From Bradyrhizobium zhengyangense (GTDB lineage: Bacteria > Pseudomonadota > Alphaproteobacteria > Rhizobiales > Xanthobacteraceae), in the NCBI RefSeq assembly GCF_022012435.1, contig NZ_JAKLUA010000004.1, forward strand, positions 310,001 to 374,000: 64,000 nt of DNA. Direction: 5' to 3'. Shown piece by piece: positions 47,438 through 56,938 of this stretch. Within the stretch, counting starts at the first letter, position 1, and each line of letters opens with the position of its first letter. The notes beneath the pieces were generated by a model. The model was not told the origin of the DNA. It did no database searches and saw nothing but the letters and a program-made list of their open reading frames with translations. The translations under genes and the position numbers were made by a program.

Positions 47438-48739
47438 CTATTCCGCGCCAGTTCCCGCCCGGAGCGTGTGAAGCCGGCCGGCCACGGCCCGCACTTTGCC
47501 CGGCGAGGCCCGCCAGACCGACAGCGCCGACAGGAGGCTTACGAGGATGGCGATGGCAAAGGCGAACGTATAATTCCCAGTGCGGTCGTAGAGCAGGCCT
47601 GTCACCCATGGCCCGGCCGCCCCGCCCGCCAATGCCGCGAGCATGATCATGCCGAAGATGCTGCCCTGTTGGCGGCCCTGAAAAATCTCGAACACCACTG
47701 CGCCCATGATCGAGGTGAGCCCGTAGCCGAGCGCGCCTTGCGTGAACACCATCAGCCAGACCAGCCAGACCGAGGGCTGGTATTTCAGCGCGATCAGCGC
47801 CGCGAAGCAGATCGCAAACCCGGCGCAACTGATGGCCCAGACCCATTCCCGCCCGATCCGGTCGGAGGTGTGGCCGAGGAAGATCTGGCCGGGGATACCA
47901 AGCAGGCTGACGGCACCGAGCGCCCAGACCGCAACGCTCGGGCTGAAGCCGATGTCGAGCAAGAATTTGGTCTGGTGCACCTGCACCGCGTACCAGATGT
48001 ACAGGCCGCAGAAATAACCGAGCGCGATCCACCAGAAGCGCGCGGTCGCAACCGCCCGCTTCAGCGTCCAGTCGGTGGCGGCCCAGTCGGGATCGACGAT
48101 GTTGGAGACCGGCTTTGCGGCGCCTGTGACCGGCGCGGCGTCACCGTCGGGTTGCAGGCCGATGTCTTCGGGGCGCTTGTGCAGCAGCAGATTGATCGGC
48201 GCCAGCACGACCAGGATCATCAGGCCCATCGCGGTGCAAGCGGTGCGCCAGCCAGTCTGCTCGATCAAATGCTGCACCCACGGCAGCAGCGTGATCGAGC
48301 CGATGCCGACGCCGGCGAACGCAATGCCGATGGCAAAGCCGCGCTTGCGGATGAACCAGTTCGGCAGGAACAGCGACTGGCCGGAATAACCGAGACACAC
48401 GGAACCGGCTCCGACCATGACGCCGATCGTCAGATAGAGATGCCAGGGCTGGCTGGTCAGCGGTGCGAGCAGCAGCCCGCCGCCCATCAGCAGCACCCCG
48501 AGCTCCATCACCGCGCGCGGGCCGGCGCGGTCCATCAGCCGTCCGATCAGCGGGCTGGCCACGGCAGAGGCAACGAAACCGAAGGAGAACGCGCCCGCAG
48601 TCACGCCGCGCTCCCAGCCGAACTCGGCAATGATCGGCGGAAAGAACAGCGAGAAGGAGGTGCGCGCGTTGACGCCGATCGCCATGGTGACGAATGTCAC
48701 AGCAACCACGACCCAGCCGTAGAAGAACGGAAGCCGCAT
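47438..48739 (-). CDS. MFS transporter (OFA-like)
   Basis: A 433-residue carrier with twelve predicted membrane helices and a central loop (near 185-225). N-terminal GWVVVAVTFVTMAIGVNARTSFSLFFPPI, GRLMDRAGPRAVM (motif A) and NWFIRKRGFAIGIAFAGVGIGS fit the oxalate/formate antiporter-like subfamily, which handles small carboxylates. The start MRLPFFYGW avoids a poorly supported N-terminal extension from 48796 (TTG). It lies between two GGDEF-EAL genes on the same strand but is not clearly linked to either. Confidence 0.85.
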   Translation of the reverse strand: MRLPFFYGWVVVAVTFVTMAIGVNARTSFSLFFPPIIAEFGWERGVTAGAFSFGFVASAVASPLIGRLMDRAGPRAVMELGVLLMGGGLLLAPLTSQPWHLYLTIGVMVGAGSVCLGYSGQSLFLPNWFIRKRGFAIGIAFAGVGIGSITLLPWVQHLIEQTGWRTACTAMGLMILVVLAPINLLLHKRPEDIGLQPDGDAAPVTGAAKPVSNIVDPDWAATDWTLKRAVATARFWWIALGYFCGLYIWYAVQVHQTKFLLDIGFSPSVAVWALGAVSLLGIPGQIFLGHTSDRIGREWVWAISCAGFAICFAALIALKYQPSVWLVWLMVFTQGALGYGLTSIMGAVVFEIFQGRQQGSIFGMIMLAALAGGAAGPWVTGLLYDRTGNYTFAFAIAILVSLLSALSVWRASPGKVRAVAGRLHTLRAGTGAE

Positions 48740-48829
48740 TTTTCTTTGTTTCACCCCTAGACGATCCTTCGGACCATCTGGGGACGGCGGGGTCAAGCGA
48801 TTTTCGCGAATGCCGGATGCGTGGCGCGC

Positions 48830-51259
48830 TCAGGCCGCGTCGCGCCGCGAGCCTTCGGAGGACCCATCAAGCTCAATCTGGTCGATCGGCAGCGGACGCC
48901 CGAACAGATAGCCTTGCGCGAAGTTGACTCCGAGCGCCTTCAGACGCTCGAACTCCTCTGATGTCTCGACGCCTTCGGCGGTGACCGACATGTCGAGCCC
49001 GCGCGCCAGTGTCACGATCGAGGAGATGATCGCGGAACTGCGCGGCTGGTACGTGAGATTGCGGATGAACGATTTGTCGATCTTGATCTTGTCGAACGGA
49101 AATGCGGTGAGATAGCTCAGCGAGGAATAGCCGGTGCCAAAATCGTCGAGCGCGAGCTCGACGCCGATGCTCTTCAGCCGCTCCATAAAGGCGTGATTCT
49201 CGGCGCCGCGCTCCAGCAGAACGGATTCGGTGATCTCGATCTCGAGGCGCTCCGGTGACAGGCCGGAATCCCGCAGTGCCATGGTGATGACGTCGAACAG
49301 ATCCGCTTCCTTGAACTGGATCGGCGACAGGTTCACCGCGACCATCAGGTCGGACGGCCAGCCGGCCGCATCCGCGCAGGCGCGACGCAGCACGAATTCG
49401 CCGAGCGGCACGATCAGCCCGGTCTCCTCCGCGAGCGCTATGAACTGATCGGGCGGGATCAGCCCGCGGGTCGGATGCCGCCAGCGCACCAGTGCCTCGA
49501 AGCCGCGCCGAGCGCCGGTGCTGGCATCCATGAACGGCTGATAGTGCACCTCGAGCTGGCAGAGCGCGATGGCGTCGCGCAGGTCCCCCTCCAGCGTGTT
49601 GCGCGCCTCGAGCTCGGCCGACATCGCCTCGTCATAGATGGTGAAGCAGTTGCGGCCGGCCGATTTCGAGCGATAGAGCGCAAGGTCGGCCTTCTTCAGC
49701 AGTTGCTCCTGGTCGCTGCCGTGATCCGGCGCGACGGCAATGCCGATGCTGGTGCCGATCTCGACGCGATGTCCGGGCAGCAGGAATGGCTCGGCGACCA
49801 GCTTGGCGATCCGCGCCGCGAGTTCGGTCGAAGCGGCGCGCTGATCCTCGCAGCCCTCCTGGATGATGGCGAATTCGTCGCCGCCGAGCCGCGCCAGCAC
49901 GTCGGTGGCGCGCACCGCAGATTTCAGCCGTTGCGCCACCAGGCGCAGCAGCGCATCACCAGCACCATGACCGAGGGAATCGTTGACGTTCTTGAAGCGG
50001 TCGAGATCGAGCATCAGGATCGAGAAGGACCAGCCGCCGTGCTCCAGCTGGCCGTTGAGCTCGTCGAGCCGGGTCAGGAAGAAGGCGCGGTTCGGCAATC
50101 CGGTCAGCACGTCGGTCTGCGCCAGCTCCAGCACGCGCCGGTTGGCCAGCGACAGTCGCCGCGAATTGCGGCTGGCGAGCATCAGATAGGTCGACAGCGA
50201 CAACGTCAGCAGCATGCCGACCATCAGCACGGCGCCGGCGCGGTCATAGCTCGTCTCCAGCGGGCCGCCGGCCGTCGGAATTGCCCGTACTTGCCAATCG
50301 GCGTCGCCGATCTTGAGGCCGCCCGACCAGTGCCGGCCGCGCGCGACATCGCGCATCGACTGCGGTGCGTCCGCTGCGGAAGCGTAGTCGGGCAGCATGC
50401 CCTCCAGGCTGATGATCCGGGCGCTGTAGGGTTGATAGACGTTGATGCTGACCGCCGGGCTCGCGCCGGTCCTGACACGGATGGCCTGCATCAGCAGGGG
50501 CAGGTCGAAGATGCCGACAACGAAGCCCGAGATATTGCGGCGGCGGTCGGCGACGGCGTCGCGCGAGGTCCCCTTGGCGTAGACGGGCACGATCACGAGT
50601 ACGTTCGGCAATTGGCCGGCGCCGTTCCGGGCATAGAGCTCGGTGCGGATCGCGGCAATGTTGTCATTGTCCCGGGCGCGCTCGAGCGCGACCTTGCGGT
50701 CAGGCACGCTCATATAGTCCATGCCGTAGACACGCGATGTCTTGGCCTGCGTCGAGTAGAAGATCGGAAAGTATTCCTCGGCCTGCGGCGCAGTGGCGAA
50801 GTCGCCACCTTGGAGCGCCTTGATGTGATAGCCGGATACGCCGTCGGCAATCGCGGCCGCCTCGTATTCGGTGCGCTCCTTGCGGGTGATCCGCGGCAGC
50901 CAGCCGATCCGCAACAGGCCGGGATAACGTTCGAACAGCTTGCCGCTGAACGTCTCGAACTCGCTGCGGGTGACGCCCTCGTTGGAGGATTCGAACAGGG
51001 TGCGCAGCGCCACGAGCCGGCTGATATATTCGTTCATGCCGTTCTGCATGACGATGGCCTGCGTCTCGGCCGCGTTCTCGAACTCGATCTTATTGACGCG
51101 GTCTTCCCAGCGCGCCACCGCAGCGGCGCCCGCAAGCGAGAACAGCAGGCCAACGGCAGCCGCGACCAGCGCAGGGCGATGAAGGCCGAGCAGCGCCGCA
51201 ACGCGCCACCGTCCAGTCATACGCTTTCGATCCTGATCGTTCTGATCGCGATCGCTCAT
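48830..51259 (-). CDS. Membrane CHASE-GGDEF-EAL cyclic-di-GMP protein
   Basis: An 809-residue membrane sensor. A first helix (about 25-48) and a second (about 340-362) flank a periplasmic CHASE-type domain, suggesting sensing of an external small molecule. A GGDEF domain (GGDEFAII intact, about 375-535) and an EAL domain (FEALVRWRHP, EITESVL, DDFGTGYSSL, KIDKSF, AEGVET) follow in the cytoplasm. Both catalytic signatures are intact. The start is at MSDRDQND; 51331 is a TTG with no better support. Confidence 0.92.
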   Translation of the reverse strand: MSDRDQNDQDRKRMTGRWRVAALLGLHRPALVAAAVGLLFSLAGAAAVARWEDRVNKIEFENAAETQAIVMQNGMNEYISRLVALRTLFESSNEGVTRSEFETFSGKLFERYPGLLRIGWLPRITRKERTEYEAAAIADGVSGYHIKALQGGDFATAPQAEEYFPIFYSTQAKTSRVYGMDYMSVPDRKVALERARDNDNIAAIRTELYARNGAGQLPNVLVIVPVYAKGTSRDAVADRRRNISGFVVGIFDLPLLMQAIRVRTGASPAVSINVYQPYSARIISLEGMLPDYASAADAPQSMRDVARGRHWSGGLKIGDADWQVRAIPTAGGPLETSYDRAGAVLMVGMLLTLSLSTYLMLASRNSRRLSLANRRVLELAQTDVLTGLPNRAFFLTRLDELNGQLEHGGWSFSILMLDLDRFKNVNDSLGHGAGDALLRLVAQRLKSAVRATDVLARLGGDEFAIIQEGCEDQRAASTELAARIAKLVAEPFLLPGHRVEIGTSIGIAVAPDHGSDQEQLLKKADLALYRSKSAGRNCFTIYDEAMSAELEARNTLEGDLRDAIALCQLEVHYQPFMDASTGARRGFEALVRWRHPTRGLIPPDQFIALAEETGLIVPLGEFVLRRACADAAGWPSDLMVAVNLSPIQFKEADLFDVITMALRDSGLSPERLEIEITESVLLERGAENHAFMERLKSIGVELALDDFGTGYSSLSYLTAFPFDKIKIDKSFIRNLTYQPRSSAIISSIVTLARGLDMSVTAEGVETSEEFERLKALGVNFAQGYLFGRPLPIDQIELDGSSEGSRRDAA

Positions 51260-51544
51260 CTTGATTCCGAAACGTCCCCTCGGCGCGCCAGCAGTACCTT
51301 GGGTTGAGCCGCCGTGGGGACTATCGGACAAGGAATGGGGTTAAAAACTGCACAATGTCGGAACCGACCCGCCGCGCATTGCGCGGTGTAGTTAACGATT
51401 GATCCGCGCATTCCCGCAATCTGACGGCCAATTACCGCATTTACCCGGAATCCTACGGATCATCTTCTCGAGGCCGGTTAGCGCCCTGTTCAGCCTGCGC
51501 GCCTATTGTAGCCACGACTTTTCCAGCTTCCGGCGAACTCTCTC

Positions 51545-52711
51545 ATGAAACGACCGCGCGCAGCGCTAGGCATCGCGCTTGCCGCCGCGCTGCTGGCAGC
51601 GGCAATGCCAACGGCAAGAGCCGACGAAGTCGGCGTCAGCGAGGACGCGATCCTGTTCGGCCAGGCGGCGGTGCTCGAAGGTCCCTCCTCCCAACTTGGT
51701 CAACGCATGCGGCACGGCATCGTCGCGGCGTTCACTGAAGTCAATGCCAATGGCGGCATTCACGGCCGCAAGCTCCAGCTCATCAGCCGCGACGACGGCT
51801 ACGACCCTGATCGTTCGGTGGTCCAGACGCTGCGGCTGATCGAGGACGACAAGGTGTTCGCGCTGATCGGCGCGGTGGGTACACCGACTGCGATGGCGAC
51901 GATCCCGATCACGAGCGCCCGCGAAGTGCCGTTCATCGGACCACTCAGCGGGGCCGCACTGCTGCGCGACGTGGAACTGACGAATGTCGTGAACATCCGC
52001 GCCAGTTACGGCGCGGAGACGGAGACCATCATCGGGCATCTCACCGAGGATCGCCACTTCACCCGGATCGGCATCTTCTACCAGGACGATTCCTTCGGCC
52101 GTGACGGGCTCAGGGGTGTGAAGAACGCGCTCGCCAAACGCGGCCTCGAGCTCGCCGCCGAAGGCACTTTCGAACGCAACACCCGCGCGGTCGGCGCGGC
52201 CTGGCGCACGATCAAACGCGCCGAGCCCGAGGCGATCGTCATGGTCGGGACCTACGGCCCCAGTGCAGAGTTCATCAAGCTCGCACACCGCAGCGGCGTC
52301 TATCCGACATTCGTCAACATCTCCTTCGTCGGCGCGACCGCGCTCGCCAAGGAGCTCGGCCCGGACGGGGAAGGCGTCGTCGTCGCGCAGGTCGTGCCGT
52401 TCCCCTGGGATCGTTCGATCAAGCTCGTGGCTGACTACCAGGCGGCGCAGACCGCGTTTGATCCCACGCTGGCACCAGACTTCGTGGCACTCGAAGGTTA
52501 TCTCTCCGGCCGCCTCGTGGCGGCTGCGCTGGAAAAAGTCGGACCGAATCCGACCCGCGCCGGCCTGTTACGCACGATCAGCGATATCGGCCGCTTCGAC
52601 ATCAGCGGCAGCATTGTCACCGTTGGCGCGCGCGCGATCGAGACGCCGCCAAAGGTGTTTCTCACCGTGATTCAGAAGGACGGGACGTTCAAGCCGGTGG
52701 ACCGGCTGTAG
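51545..52711 (+). CDS. ABC transporter substrate-binding protein (Leu/Ile/Val type)
   Basis: A 388-residue periplasmic binding protein with a signal peptide (about 1-26, cleavage after ARA). The two-lobe type I fold shows GPSSQLGQRMRHGIVAAFTEVNANGGIHGRKLQLISRDDGYDPDRSV, typical of the branched-chain amino acid binding family (Peripla_BP_6). No ABC permease or ATPase genes are adjacent, so it is an orphan that must use components encoded elsewhere or act in sensing. Confidence 0.88.
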   Translation: MKRPRAALGIALAAALLAAAMPTARADEVGVSEDAILFGQAAVLEGPSSQLGQRMRHGIVAAFTEVNANGGIHGRKLQLISRDDGYDPDRSVVQTLRLIEDDKVFALIGAVGTPTAMATIPITSAREVPFIGPLSGAALLRDVELTNVVNIRASYGAETETIIGHLTEDRHFTRIGIFYQDDSFGRDGLRGVKNALAKRGLELAAEGTFERNTRAVGAAWRTIKRAEPEAIVMVGTYGPSAEFIKLAHRSGVYPTFVNISFVGATALAKELGPDGEGVVVAQVVPFPWDRSIKLVADYQAAQTAFDPTLAPDFVALEGYLSGRLVAAALEKVGPNPTRAGLLRTISDIGRFDISGSIVTVGARAIETPPKVFLTVIQKDGTFKPVDRL

Positions 52712-52717
52712 GTCAGT

Positions 52718-53704
52718 TCACGACCGCCGCGTCCAGCGTTCGGCGTTGACCGCGCCTTGCGGCGCTTCGCCCTTGATGATGGCATCGACCTGCCGCACCG
52801 TCTCCAGCGACTGGTATTCGATCGCCTGCGGCGTCAGGCCGCCGACATGCGGCGTGGCAATGACACCAGGGAACTTCGCCAGCTCCGGTGTCGGCATCTG
52901 GTCGGGCGCACGGCCGACATCCATCGCAGCGCCGGCGATGCGGTTCTCCAGCAGCGCCTTGGCGAGCGCCGCCTCGTCGACCAGATTGCCGCGCGAGAGA
53001 TTGATGAAGACGGCATGCATCTGCATGCGCGCCAACGCTGCCTCTCCGATCAGCTTCTCGGTCTGCTCGTTGGCGATGGCGAGGCACACGACGTAGTCCG
53101 AGGCCGCGAGCAGCTCGTCGAGCGCGACATGCCGGATCGCGCTGTCGCTGACATCAGCGAAGGGATCGGCCACCAGCACCTGCATGTGCAGCACCTTCGC
53201 GATCTCGGCAAGATAGCGCCCGATGCTGCCATAACCGATGATGCCAATCGTGCTGCCGGCAAGCTGCCGGCCCATCCGCGCCTCCGGCTTGCGGCCAGCG
53301 TGGTAGTCGGCCGTCGCTCGCGACACGCCGCGCGACAAATCGACCATGAAGCCGACCGCGAGCTCGGCGACCGCCTGCACGAAGCCGGGACCGGCGCGCG
53401 TCACCAACACGCCAGCTTGCGAGGCCGCCTCGACATCGACGTTCCTGATATCGACGGCACAGCGCACGAAGGCTCGCAGGCGCGGTAATTGCCCAAAAAT
53501 CTCGCCGCGGCCCTCGGTCATGCGATCGGCGACGATGATGTCGGCGTCCCTGGCCGCATTGACGAGGTTCGCCGAGTCGAGCGCCTGGTCACCTTCGTGC
53601 AGGATCACCTCGGCGATGGCGCACAAGCCGTTCAGGCTGCGATCACCATAGTAATTGCGGCGCATCTCCGGCGTGTGGGCCAGCAGGACTTTCACGGGTA
53701 GCAC
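52718..53704 (-). CDS. D-2-hydroxyacid dehydrogenase family protein
   Basis: A 328-residue NAD-dependent dehydrogenase. The NAD-binding motif is GIIGYGSIGRYLAEIAK. The catalytic arginine (NLSRGNLVDE) and histidine (TPHVGGLT) are present. The glutamate motif, normally DVF-EP, reads DVGRAPDQMP with no glutamate, so catalysis may differ. It sits between an orphan binding protein and a TRAP transporter and ends six bases from the former on the opposite strand. Oxidation of an imported 2-hydroxyacid is plausible from context. Confidence 0.85.
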   Translation of the reverse strand: MLPVKVLLAHTPEMRRNYYGDRSLNGLCAIAEVILHEGDQALDSANLVNAARDADIIVADRMTEGRGEIFGQLPRLRAFVRCAVDIRNVDVEAASQAGVLVTRAGPGFVQAVAELAVGFMVDLSRGVSRATADYHAGRKPEARMGRQLAGSTIGIIGYGSIGRYLAEIAKVLHMQVLVADPFADVSDSAIRHVALDELLAASDYVVCLAIANEQTEKLIGEAALARMQMHAVFINLSRGNLVDEAALAKALLENRIAGAAMDVGRAPDQMPTPELAKFPGVIATPHVGGLTPQAIEYQSLETVRQVDAIIKGEAPQGAVNAERWTRRS

Positions 53705-53708
53705 TCCT

Positions 53709-55562
53709 TCAGTAGCCGAACGCGCGCGGCAAGACGGTGCTCAGCCACGGCACGAAGGCGATGACCAGCAGGCACAGGAACAACAGGCCGAGATAGCCGA
53801 GGATCGGCTTCACCGTCTGCTCGATCGGCACATTGCCGATCAGGCAGGCGCCGTAGAGCCCGAGCCCCAGCGGCGGCGCGAACAGGCCGACGCCCATCGC
53901 AATCACGAGCACGACGCCGAAATGCAGGGGATCGATGCCGAGCTGCACTGCCACCGGCAACAGCAGCGGCCCGAAAATGATCAGCGCGGCCGCCCCTTCC
54001 AGCACCGAGCCCATCACGATCAGCACGGCGATGGCGAGCAGGATGAACAGCCACGTCCCGCTCGTCTTGGACAGGCCCAGCATGAAGTCGCCGACCGCAT
54101 GCGGCACCTGCTGCAAGGTCAGCGTGAACGCCAGCGATTGCGCCGCGGCGACGATGAACAGCACCAGGCCCGCACGCGTTGCAGCCTGCACGAAACTCTG
54201 CGCCGTCGATCTGAGGCTGAGCTCGCGGAACACCACGCTGCCGACGACAAGCGCATAGGCGACGGCGAATGCGGAGATTTCCGTGGCCGTGGCAAAGCCG
54301 CTCTTGAAGCCGAAGAAGATCATGAAGATCAGGCCGAACGATGCGATCGCGCCGCTCCAGAGGCCCGAGACCGCAACCTGCGGTTCGACCTCCTCGGCGT
54401 CATCAGGCGTCTTGCCTGACATGATGGAGAAGGCGATCAGCACCGCCGCCATCAGCGCCGCGGGCAGCAGGCCTGCCATGAACAGACCGCCGATCGAAAG
54501 GTTTGCGACAAAGCCCAGAATGATCAGATTGATGCAGGGCGGAATGGTCTCCGCCATCACCGCGGACGCCGCGAGCAGCGCCACCGCGCTGCCCGGATTC
54601 TGCTTCGAGCGGCGCGCTGCCGGGATCAGCACCGAGCCGACGGCGGCAACATCAGCCATCTTCGAACCTGATATGCCGGAGAACAGCACCATCGAGGCGA
54701 CCATCACGACATTCAGGCCGCCGCGCATGCGGCCGACCGCGCGCTGCAGCAGCTCGATCAGGCGTACCGACATGCCGTTGGCTTCCATGAGGTAGCCGAC
54801 GAGGATGAAGAACGGAATTGCCAGCAGCACGAAATTGTCGATGCCGCGCGCCATCTGCTGGGCGAAGATGACGCCGGGCAGCGCGCCCTCGACCCAGATG
54901 AAGATCAGCGCGGCCAGCGCCAGCGCAAAGCCGATCGGCAGGCCGCCGAACAGCGTCGCGAAGAAGCCGATCAGCATCAAGGTGCCCGCCGACGGCACCG
55001 AGGACGGCGACAGAGTGTCCCATGCGAGATAGAGGCCGGTGACGACGGCGACTGCGACGAGGCCCCTGGCAATCTCCGGCAGCGATCGCGCGCAGAGATG
55101 ATCGATCGCGAACACCGTCATGAACAGCGCGCCGATGCCCATCGGGTAGAATGTCAATTCCAGCGGCAGGCCCGAGCCGGTTGTCTGTCCTGATGTCAGC
55201 GAGCCCAGCTTGATCGCGTTATAGGCGACATAACCGGAGATCAGCACGACGAGCAGGCTGCTTGCCGCATCGACCAGCGTGCGCAGCCGCATCGGCAGCA
55301 GATCACGGAAGAAGGACACGCCGACATTCTCGCCGCGCGCCAGCGCACTCGCCGCGCCGAAGAAGGCCGATCCGACCATCAATCCGCGCGCGACGTCATC
55401 GGACCATTCGACCGGAGCGTTGAAAAAGAAGCGCAGCAGCACCGATCCGCAGACGACCGCGAGATCGGCGGCCAAAAGGATGGCCGCGATCGCGTCGCTG
55501 CAACGAAGCAGCAACCCGATGCCCCCGCGGCGGCCGCTCGGGAGCGATACGGCTTCTGCCAT
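53709..55562 (-). CDS. dctM: TRAP transporter fused permease (DctQ-DctM)
   Basis: A 617-residue membrane protein. Residues about 15-190 form the four-helix small permease (DctQ: WSDDVARGLMVGSAFFGAASALARGENVGVSFF). Residues about 200-617 form the large permease (DctM: IPFFILVGYLMEANG, FSGISGSKMADVAAVGSVLIPA, MAETIPPCINLIILG). Fusion of the two halves is a known variant. Together with DctP it imports an organic acid with sodium. The start at 55562 or 55568 abuts the dctP stop. Confidence 0.93.
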   Translation of the reverse strand: MAEAVSLPSGRRGGIGLLLRCSDAIAAILLAADLAVVCGSVLLRFFFNAPVEWSDDVARGLMVGSAFFGAASALARGENVGVSFFRDLLPMRLRTLVDAASSLLVVLISGYVAYNAIKLGSLTSGQTTGSGLPLELTFYPMGIGALFMTVFAIDHLCARSLPEIARGLVAVAVVTGLYLAWDTLSPSSVPSAGTLMLIGFFATLFGGLPIGFALALAALIFIWVEGALPGVIFAQQMARGIDNFVLLAIPFFILVGYLMEANGMSVRLIELLQRAVGRMRGGLNVVMVASMVLFSGISGSKMADVAAVGSVLIPAARRSKQNPGSAVALLAASAVMAETIPPCINLIILGFVANLSIGGLFMAGLLPAALMAAVLIAFSIMSGKTPDDAEEVEPQVAVSGLWSGAIASFGLIFMIFFGFKSGFATATEISAFAVAYALVVGSVVFRELSLRSTAQSFVQAATRAGLVLFIVAAAQSLAFTLTLQQVPHAVGDFMLGLSKTSGTWLFILLAIAVLIVMGSVLEGAAALIIFGPLLLPVAVQLGIDPLHFGVVLVIAMGVGLFAPPLGLGLYGACLIGNVPIEQTVKPILGYLGLLFLCLLVIAFVPWLSTVLPRAFGY

Positions 55563-55569
55563 CGCCATC

Positions 55570-56601
55570 TCAGGCTTGCGTCGAACGAATGATGTCGATC
55601 ACGGCCTTGGACTCCGGCCGCGCCTTGATGAAGTTATCGATCTGCGGCGCCACGCGCTTCTTGAAGGCCTCGCGATCGCATTCGGCTACCGTCACGCCCT
55701 TCTCGGTCAAGGCCGTCAGCGCCTCTTTCTCGACCGCAAGCCCGTGGGCCCGCGTGTCGACCGCGGCCTTCTTGGCGGCGTCGAGGAAACCCTCGCGCAG
55801 CTTCGGATCCATGCGGTTGAACGTCATGTCGCTGAAATAGACCGCCAGCGGCGAGAAATTATGCTGCGTCAGCGCATAGGACTTTGCCGTCTCATAGAAC
55901 TTGCTGGCAAGGATGGTCGGCGGATCGTGCTCGAGACCGTCGAGCACCCCGGCCTGCAGCGCCGTGTAGATTTCGCCGAACGCCAGCGGCGTCGCGGCAG
56001 CACCCATGAGGCGCAGGCATTCGGTGATGACGGGATTGGGCAGGGTGCGGATCTTGAGGCCGGCAAGATCCTCAGGCGTCTTCACCGGCTTCTTCGCGAG
56101 CACGCTGCGCGAGCCGAAATTATAGGCCCAGGCGATGATGCGGATGTTGCTGCCCTTGAGCAGCGCGTCCTCGATCGGCTTGGCCGCACCCGCGTCGAAC
56201 GCCTTGGTCTGCTGCGGGAAGCTCGCGAACAGAAAGCCGAGATCGTAGGTGCCGACCAGCGGGACCAGATTGGCCGAGATCGACGAGCCCGAGATCATGA
56301 GGTCGATGACGCCGAGCTTCACCGAGTTGATGACGTCGATCTCCTGACCGAGCTGGTTGTCGGGGAAGAAGGCGACCTCGACCTGCTCGCCAAGCCCGTT
56401 GGCCTTAATCTGCTTCACGAGATTGTCGTAGTAGACGCGGCCGTTGGCGAATTTGGGATCGTTCGGCAGCGAGGAGGAGCATTTCAGCTTCAGCGTCGCA
56501 GCTTCGGCGCGGCCGATGATGGCGGGAGAGAGCACGAGGCCGGCGGTCAGCGCCGTCGACGACTTGATGAACGTGCGACGGCTGACGGGCACGAGGGTCA
56601 T
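55570..56601 (-). CDS. dctP: TRAP transporter substrate-binding protein (DctP-type)
   Basis: A 343-residue periplasmic receptor with a Tat signal (SRRTFIKSSTALTAGLVLS) and cleavage near ARA/AEA. The family motif NQLGQEIDVINSVKLGVIDLMISGSS and GLKIRTLPNPVITECLRLMGA contain the carboxylate-binding arginine region. The start MTLVPVSRRTF is chosen because an upstream extension would precede the Tat motif. It is immediately upstream of the fused permease, with the dehydrogenase next, so all three may import and oxidise a hydroxy acid. Confidence 0.92.
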   Translation of the reverse strand: MTLVPVSRRTFIKSSTALTAGLVLSPAIIGRAEAATLKLKCSSSLPNDPKFANGRVYYDNLVKQIKANGLGEQVEVAFFPDNQLGQEIDVINSVKLGVIDLMISGSSISANLVPLVGTYDLGFLFASFPQQTKAFDAGAAKPIEDALLKGSNIRIIAWAYNFGSRSVLAKKPVKTPEDLAGLKIRTLPNPVITECLRLMGAAATPLAFGEIYTALQAGVLDGLEHDPPTILASKFYETAKSYALTQHNFSPLAVYFSDMTFNRMDPKLREGFLDAAKKAAVDTRAHGLAVEKEALTALTEKGVTVAECDREAFKKRVAPQIDNFIKARPESKAVIDIIRSTQA

Positions 56602-56694
56602 GATGTCTCTCCCCAATATGTTTTTATTTGCTGGCCACGGTCGTTGCCACGGCCTGTTGCGCGCAGAGTATGGCCAAAGCGACGAGGCAGGCAA

Positions 56695-56938
56695 GGCTTG
56701 CCGTCAAGCGCGATGCGCGTGCGAGCGGCAGGCACGCCAGCACGAATTGCTGGGAAATGCCTATATTTGCGGTTGTTTTCGATCATGCCGCATCGCGGCC
56801 GAACGGCTTCCATGCAAGATTGACGCAGATCGATCCAATTCAGGTATGGATCAATGCCGAACGCAGATTGATGGGCACGCAGCAAAAAGCTGCGGGACCG
56901 GAATCCCGCAGCTCTGCCTTTTTCAGCGATCGACGAGA
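56695..56938. other. Intergenic region before dctP and after doxX
   Basis: About 240 bases. The only clear element is the intrinsic terminator of doxX at 56884-56912. The remainder should contain the dctP promoter, but no consensus was found. Confidence 0.4.
56884..56912 (-). terminator. Intrinsic terminator of doxX
   Basis: On the minus strand GCTGCGGGA and TCCCGCAGC pair around TTCCGG and are followed by five Ts. It lies 27 bases after the doxX stop. Confidence 0.9.

Noticed and set aside
49475..51307. A 610-codon plus-strand frame opposite the CHASE-GGDEF-EAL gene
   Set aside because: A shadow frame; the minus-strand protein carries all catalytic signatures.
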